Positions 20,636-25,050 of a DNA stretch of 25,050 bases are shown piece by piece. Within the stretch, counting starts at the first letter, position 1; each line of letters begins with the position of its first letter. The DNA lies in the IMG/VR virus record IMGVR_UViG_3300009184_000197, positions 1 to 25,050 of that record; one strand, given 5' to 3'. This DNA comes from a virus. The notes below the pieces were generated by a model. That model saw nothing but the letters and a program-made list of their open reading frames with translations. It searched no databases and was not told where the DNA came from. Both the position numbers and the translations under genes were made by a program.

Positions 20636-22272
20636 TATCCCACCTGCTTTAAGTCTGGTTTACCCTCTGCCTTGGGAGGCTTTTGCTGTTGTTGCTGTGC
20701 AGCTTGTGCCTGACCCTTTTCTTCCATCTTCTTGAGACGGTCTTTAAGTAATTGTTTCATAGGTGGTTCTATCAAGTCAAGCAAAGACTCTTTGTCAATG
20801 ACTTGAGCTTTGAATAAATTAAACGCAAGCTGGCGCATGTCTTCCATAAAGATGGGAGAGTTGGAGTGAGCGTCTACTTTCACCACGAAATCTTTTGTAA
20901 ATTGTTCTGCAATAAAGGGGCGACCCTCCATATCTTTAAAGTGCGTATTGTCATAAACTTGCATACACTTTAGATAGAGGGTCGCAACCTTCTCAAGACT
21001 GTCTTCAATTACCAATGCTCTTTTCTTGGCACGGCTAGAACCCAGTCTTGCTAACTGGCTTGCATGACCAGAGGAGCGAACACCCGCCTCACCTCTACCT
21101 TGCAAGACGCTGACAATGCCTGAAGCCTCTTCAAACATTAAATCAATTTCACCCACCTCTTTAAATAAATCAGGAGGCATAGTAGGTGCTAACTTCTCCA
21201 CCTTTGCATTAGGCATGTCGGTTGCTAGTAAACCGCCAGAGCGATTAAGCGCAAAATTCTTTTCGTCAAGAATACCTGTAAAGCCTATTAACGCTGTAGG
21301 TGGACTTACTTGTTTGGCAAGAAGGTCTAGGATTTCTGTAAGCCTTTTATTTCTCATCTGTTGCAAGAATATTAATCTCTGCACCTCTGAGCTACCCCAG
21401 TAATAGTCATACAAAGGGTTAGGACAAACTTGCACAAAAGGCAACTCGCCTTTGAGAAACACAGACTCACCAGCCCGGTCATAAATGATTACATCGGGGT
21501 CGGCTTTGGTTACAACTTGATAATCTTTTGTCTCGTCATTCCATACCCAAAGCTCTGTCATTTCTACTGTCTCTTCTGCGACAACAGCTTTGTATCTATT
21601 CTGACCAGCAAGGTCTAAGTTGACATTACCGTACATGGTGGGGTTGGACTGAGACATGATGATGCGCTCAATACCGTTCGCAATATCTGTTCTCTCATGT
21701 TGCTGTGCAGAGACACGCTTGACAATTTCTTCACGCTTGGGATGAGAGTACAAGCGGTCATAGAGTTCAGACTTGGTGATGTAATAAGTTTGAACAATAG
21801 CTTCTTGTCTGTCTGAGTAAGGAGTATCTTCTCTCAAGACCCCCATGCAAGAAGGCTCAACCATGTAAGGGTGAATACCATTGTTGATTACAAGTTTTAC
21901 AAAGGTTGTGTTGTAAGCGAGTGCCCACGTAACTGCTGTAGAAAAAACTTGGTCAGCGTTGGAATTAAGCCACTCATCATGCAGAGCACGAGTAAGTGAC
22001 GGAACTTTTGTTTGCTCACCTTCGGGGACAGACGCACCTGTGTTGATGCTGAATCTTGTGGTCTCTGCTGAATAGAGGAAGGAAGTGAGCTGGTCAATAT
22101 GAGGATATATTTTGTTATAGATGGCAGAACTCTCATCAGGTCCATTGCCAAACAAATACCAAGAACGCAGGGAGTTGTAATCTACTTTTCTTTCCTCTTT
22201 ACTGACTAAACATTTTTGAATCAGATTGAGATAAAAAATTTCTCTGTCCACCGGGTTCTTGGGTATCTTCAT
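20635..22272 (-). CDS. Portal protein, 545 aa
   Basis: The protein opens with a helical N-terminus (MKIPKNPVDREIFYLNLIQK), followed by YNSLRSWYLFGNGPDESSAI and a helical/strand wing (VFSTAVTWALAYNTTFVKLV; VEPSCMGVLREDTPYSDRQE). A stem/crown-type helical region comes near 290-390 (FLQQMRNKRLTEILDLLAKQ; SGIVSVLQGRGEAGVRSSGH). The end is charged and Gln-rich (KKMEEKGQAQAAQQQQQKPP). Portals form the dodecameric vertex ring through which terminase pumps DNA; length and position between terminase and scaffold/capsid agree. The Q-R-G-x-G-E-A-G-V-R-S-S-G-H segment is one I recall from podovirus-type portals of aquatic phages. An ATGA overlap joins it to the zinc-ribbon gene. Confidence 0.85.
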   Translation of the reverse strand: MKIPKNPVDREIFYLNLIQKCLVSKEERKVDYNSLRSWYLFGNGPDESSAIYNKIYPHIDQLTSFLYSAETTRFSINTGASVPEGEQTKVPSLTRALHDEWLNSNADQVFSTAVTWALAYNTTFVKLVINNGIHPYMVEPSCMGVLREDTPYSDRQEAIVQTYYITKSELYDRLYSHPKREEIVKRVSAQQHERTDIANGIERIIMSQSNPTMYGNVNLDLAGQNRYKAVVAEETVEMTELWVWNDETKDYQVVTKADPDVIIYDRAGESVFLKGELPFVQVCPNPLYDYYWGSSEVQRLIFLQQMRNKRLTEILDLLAKQVSPPTALIGFTGILDEKNFALNRSGGLLATDMPNAKVEKLAPTMPPDLFKEVGEIDLMFEEASGIVSVLQGRGEAGVRSSGHASQLARLGSSRAKKRALVIEDSLEKVATLYLKCMQVYDNTHFKDMEGRPFIAEQFTKDFVVKVDAHSNSPIFMEDMRQLAFNLFKAQVIDKESLLDLIEPPMKQLLKDRLKKMEEKGQAQAAQQQQQKPPKAEGKPDLKQVG

Positions 22273-22763
22273 TTCTTCACCTGTAAGTTTTCGTGGTCAC
22301 CTATATAACTTGCGGCTTTTGGTCCTGTCAAGTTTCCAGCCTGTTTTGGGTTAATACCTACCGATTCTCCATTAACGGACTTAAATTGTCCACCCATAAC
22401 AGATTTCATACTGATATTTCCTCCACCGCCCCATATAACGCCATTATGTTTGTTTTTTTGCTGCGTTGTAGCTGCCATAGCCTCACCAGCCTGTGCAAAC
22501 TCTTTATCAGTGAGCTTATTGTTCCTTTTGAGGTAACCTTCTTGGTGTTCTCCCTCTTTGGTACTCTTAATGTCGTTCATACCAAAGTCAAGAGACAAAT
22601 TCTTTAGATTTTGGTCTGTAGACTTAGTTTTGGATGATTTTGTGCCCACAGGCTTCAAATGCACGACAGATAGCTCTCCATTACAGTTTTTCATGGGACA
22701 TTGTGCTTCCCATGCCTCAAATATGCCGTGTTTATCGCAATGATAGTCTCTTAGTATGCCCAT
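22269..22763 (-). CDS. Protein with N-terminal zinc-ribbon-like motif, 164 aa
   Basis: The N-terminus DYHCDKHGIFEAWEAQCPMK, then NCNGEL, carries a C-x2-H ... C-x4-C arrangement (Cys9, His12, Cys22, Cys27) with the H-G-x-F-E signature of short phage zinc ribbons. The rest is polar and Gly/Asn/Lys-rich with no obvious fold (SLDFGMNDIKSTKEGEHQEG; VIWGGGGNISMKSVMGGQFK). It lies between the helix-turn-helix-like gene and the portal gene, overlapping the latter by ATGA. A DNA or protein contact role in packaging or head assembly is plausible, but nothing in the sequence proves it. Confidence 0.65.
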   Translation of the reverse strand: MGILRDYHCDKHGIFEAWEAQCPMKNCNGELSVVHLKPVGTKSSKTKSTDQNLKNLSLDFGMNDIKSTKEGEHQEGYLKRNNKLTDKEFAQAGEAMAATTQQKNKHNGVIWGGGGNISMKSVMGGQFKSVNGESVGINPKQAGNLTGPKAASYIGDHENLQVKK

Positions 22764-22765
22764 TG

Positions 22766-23155
22766 TTACCCCCTTAGTGCTTCGTCAAGTGTGATTTCGG
22801 AATAGTCATGGCGGTTAACCATGCCAACTTTTATCTTTATTCCCTCTGAAGTTACCTGCAAACCTGTGCGAGGGACAAACACGGGCTTGGATTCTTTCCT
22901 GTAATCGACATAACGAGTCCTGTCTATGCGTTGCATGACCTTCACATTACCCGCTTTCCACTGCTGATAGGCTTTGCTAACTCGCAATTGGACGTATTCC
23001 GTTAAAAGTTCAGTCTCATAAATGAATACATCGAGCATATGTTCTCTATTAATCCCCGCTAATTGGGCAAATAGCTCCTGAGATATGCCCCTGTCGGGGT
23101 CTTTCAGGAATCGTTTTATCTGTCTTTTGAGTTCACGCTTGGATAACGGGGGCAT
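22766..23155 (-). CDS. Helix-turn-helix-like small protein of the packaging module, 129 aa
   Basis: The start at 23155 is chosen because GGAG lies seven bases before it; an ATG at 23179 would add eight residues and lacks a good site. Residues 5-20 are basic (KRELKRQIKRFLKDP), and 22-45 (RGISQELFAQLAGINREHML) have the pattern of a helix-turn-helix. The following YVQLRVSKAYQQWKAGNVKV and YVDYRKESKP are basic, and the C-terminus is strand-rich (GLQVTSEGIKIKVGMVNRHD). A small-terminase-like or DNA-binding regulator role is possible given its place between terminase and portal, but small terminases normally precede the large subunit. The start lies within the end of the glycosyltransferase gene. 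Confidence 0.55.
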   Translation of the reverse strand: MPPLSKRELKRQIKRFLKDPDRGISQELFAQLAGINREHMLDVFIYETELLTEYVQLRVSKAYQQWKAGNVKVMQRIDRTRYVDYRKESKPVFVPRTGLQVTSEGIKIKVGMVNRHDYSEITLDEALRG

Positions 23156-23939
23156 GATGGTACTCCACGGTATAGCCATTTTGCTCTAACCAACCTAAAA
23201 ACTCATACTCACGCCACGCATCATCTACGCTGCAAGGTATGACAACATGGTTGTTCTCTTTTAACTTTCTTGTTTGGGCATGATGACCCACCAGCTTGGA
23301 GTAATCAAACCCTTCTTCGTGAAACCCGCCACCTACATACTCAATACTAAATTGTTTGGCAATGTCCATTGGGCAATATTTATACCCATAACTTTCTAGC
23401 ACGGGCTTTAAGATAACTGACAACTGAGCGTCCTCGTTCCACCCGTGTATATCGTTGGAGTTCATGTGCACAATGCCATGCTTGTTACAAGCCTCCAGAA
23501 ATCTTTTGCTACGCAGGGAGAATCCTCCGTTTTGCACAACGCTCACCGGCTCTGTAGCCTGTGTCCACGCAAATTTAAGATACAGATGCCCGTCTCCAAA
23601 AGCGCAGTGCGAGGGTGCGCCTATGTAATCGTATTGGTAATAGTCTTCGGTAAAGTTTTTGCCATTAAGAACCCAGCCATCATCTTGAACGATAAGGCAA
23701 TATTGTGTCTTTATATAAGAATGTAGGCAGTGCATCATAAAGACGCTGTAACCTAAATAATCAACAAAGTGAGTTCTCTTCCATTTAATATTTTTAGGAA
23801 GATTCTTAGGTTTTGAAACAGAGATAAGTAACCCACGACTACCGGGCAGTTCCTGCATACTCTTGACAATGCTAGGAATGACAGCAGAGCCATCGTTATG
23901 TCCATACACAGAAACAATTGTTAATTTATCATGAACCAT
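23133..23939 (-). CDS. DUF5672-type putative glycosyltransferase, 268 aa
   Basis: Conserved-looking blocks in order are YCLIVQDDGWVLNGKNF (80-96, with Asp86 and Asp87 resembling a metal/nucleotide-sugar DxD-like site), QYDYIGAPS (102-110), VVQNGGFSLRSKRFLEAC (134-151) and HGWNEDAQLS (165-174), where an acidic residue often acts as base in glycosyltransferases. A C-terminal FSIEYVGGGFHEEGFD block follows. This order matches my memory of the DUF5672 family, which is related to GT-A glycosyltransferases. The acceptor is unknown: a virion protein, phage DNA base or host glycan are all possible. Its start overlaps the terminase stop by 11 bases. No signal peptide or membrane segment is visible, so it should act in the cytoplasm. 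Confidence 0.75.
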   Translation of the reverse strand: MVHDKLTIVSVYGHNDGSAVIPSIVKSMQELPGSRGLLISVSKPKNLPKNIKWKRTHFVDYLGYSVFMMHCLHSYIKTQYCLIVQDDGWVLNGKNFTEDYYQYDYIGAPSHCAFGDGHLYLKFAWTQATEPVSVVQNGGFSLRSKRFLEACNKHGIVHMNSNDIHGWNEDAQLSVILKPVLESYGYKYCPMDIAKQFSIEYVGGGFHEEGFDYSKLVGHHAQTRKLKENNHVVIPCSVDDAWREYEFLGWLEQNGYTVEYHHAPVIQA

Positions 23940-25050
23940 ACATTCCTATCCTCTTTAAGTAATCACTCACATTTCTGCCAACCGTTATTTGTTCAGGGGT
24001 AAAACTCTCCTGCGCTGCGCTCACCGCTCTTGTTATTTTGTGAGCAATCATCCTTGGTTGTACCTGCTCTGCGTAGGCAACAGCAGCAAGAGCACTCGCT
24101 ATCACTCTGTCATCCTTACCCCTACCCGGTGCGCCAATGAATCCTTGTTCTCGGACAATGCCTTTCATTTCTTCAAGTGTGTCCATACTTCTGATTTTCA
24201 TCATGCTGCGTTCAAAATAATCTTTCATGTATTGGAGCATCCGCTCTTTACTGTTGGAAGTAGTCAGGTATCCGATAGAGTTAGATAAGCCCCCCATCGT
24301 ATCGTTACGCCTCCAGATGTAGTTTTGCATACTACCCAAGACATCATGTAAATCTCTTCCCACAGCCCCGCCTACTGCGCTTGCCAAGCGTTTTAAATTG
24401 CGTAGCTCGTTGATGACTGCTTGACCCGGTCCGTTAACCTCAAGGTTTAAAGTTGAGTTTTTGTACGCACCTGCAAGGTGGGCAATGACCCATGCAAACT
24501 GATAGGTGTTGAGTTCAGAGGTTGCAAATTCAGCCACTTGGTCGAGACCATCAGCATAGACTCGGAATACTTGAATACAGAATCTATCTGCCCAGTCTGA
24601 GCTTCCGTAGGCTGGGTCTGCACCGATGACGTAGTAGGCTGAGTCAATAGGCTCTTCCCAGATTTTGAGAGTTCCCAGTCTTTCTGTTGATTGCAACACT
24701 TCTGTGTCTTGGAATAATTGTCCGAATACATAACGGTAGTGGTCAGGGTTAAGTTTTTTAGATTCTTTCGCAGCCTCTGTGCAACGGCTGTTAGAGAAGA
24801 AGGAAGTGCCAGTCATCACAAACGCATAGTCCTCAGTGGGAGGAAACTCTTGGTACATCAGGGCTTCATCTTTAATGCCCTCGTACATCTTCCATCTCCA
24901 CCATGCCATCTGCCTAGAGTTGACTTCAAAGCCATATAACTTCTTTACATCTTTAACCCACTCCTTCTCCTCACCCGTTAACTTGCCATCCCAGTAAACC
25001 TTGTAAATATTGGAGTCAGCGGGAACAGAGTAGAACTCATTTCTCCACCA
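23929..25050 (-). CDS. terL: Terminase large subunit, C-terminal part (nuclease half), partial
   Basis: The frame is open to the right edge, so the N-terminal ATPase with Walker motifs is outside the window. The visible 373 residues start in WWRNEFYSVPADSNIYKVYW and pass through the linker QEFPPTEDYAFVMTGTSFF. Counting from the Met at 24909, the nuclease domain shows its acidic triad: Asp98 in YYVIGADPAYG, Glu157 in LNLEVNGPGQA and Asp266/267 in GRGKDDRVIASAL. This RNase H-like nuclease cuts concatemeric DNA as the head is filled, working with the portal encoded downstream. The E-[FY]-P-x-x-x-x-x-A-F linker and G-x-D-x-A-x-G block are classical for large terminases. Confidence 0.9.
   Translation of the reverse strand, partial: WWRNEFYSVPADSNIYKVYWDGKLTGEEKEWVKDVKKLYGFEVNSRQMAWWRWKMYEGIKDEALMYQEFPPTEDYAFVMTGTSFFSNSRCTEAAKESKKLNPDHYRYVFGQLFQDTEVLQSTERLGTLKIWEEPIDSAYYVIGADPAYGSSDWADRFCIQVFRVYADGLDQVAEFATSELNTYQFAWVIAHLAGAYKNSTLNLEVNGPGQAVINELRNLKRLASAVGGAVGRDLHDVLGSMQNYIWRRNDTMGGLSNSIGYLTTSNSKERMLQYMKDYFERSMMKIRSMDTLEEMKGIVREQGFIGAPGRGKDDRVIASALAAVAYAEQVQPRMIAHKITRAVSAAQESFTPEQITVGRNVSDYLKRIGMYGS

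Noticed and set aside
1-25050. tRNA genes, CRISPR arrays, insertion sequences, integrase or attachment sites
   Set aside because: I looked for cloverleaf-like sequences, regularly spaced repeats, transposase or recombinase motifs and flanking repeats and saw none that could be supported.

Overview
This window is part of the structural and lysis half of a tailed bacteriophage genome. Apart from one gene fragment at the left edge, every gene lies on the minus strand, so the gene order runs from the right edge to the left. I see no plasmid, insertion sequence or host housekeeping gene. The layout suggests a short-tailed (podovirus-like) virion. There is a P22-type head-to-tail adaptor, a large nozzle-like tail protein and several long alanine-rich or coiled-coil proteins typical of DNA ejection. 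There is no tail tube, sheath, tail terminator or baseplate gene. Many of the small proteins resemble families I know from uncultured aquatic phages, but the host cannot be named from this sequence.

Layout in transcription order. The packaging module comes first: the large terminase nuclease half (23929-25050, cut by the window edge), a DUF5672-type glycosyltransferase, a helix-turn-helix-like protein, a zinc-ribbon protein and the portal (20635-22272). Next is a block of very small genes (20291-20635): a 55-residue protein and two 13-14-residue arginine/lysine-rich micro-ORFs. About 120 bases with three hairpins follow. The capsid module holds a Pro/Met-rich protein, a 60-residue protein, a scaffold-like protein, the major capsid protein and two small decoration-like proteins (17146-19704). 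The tail module holds a 113-residue protein, the adaptor, the nozzle-like protein with four Gly-Gly-x-Gly-Tyr-type repeats, a beta-rich spike or fibre, an 800-residue lectin-like fibre and its probable chaperone (10273-17149).

The internal-virion module (3246-10280) has small accessory proteins and four large putative ejection proteins; two of these are neighbours that share a duplicated N-terminal module. The left end (164-3235) carries small virion-like and membrane proteins, a holin of the gene-transfer-agent three-TM type, an M15 peptidase endolysin and two small basic proteins. A plus-strand methyltransferase fragment (1-174) converges on the block and overlaps it by 11 bases.

Genes are packed tightly, with frequent ATGA and TAATG stop-start overlaps and clear AGGAG-type ribosome sites, so translational coupling is likely throughout. 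The most unusual locus is 1384-2039. It is one coiled-coil/membrane protein gene split between two frames at a run of nine A residues containing the classical A-AAA-AAG slippery heptamer. It also lacks any ATG, GTG or TTG at its ribosome site. It may use programmed frameshifting and a non-AUG start, or it may be a decaying or mis-assembled gene.
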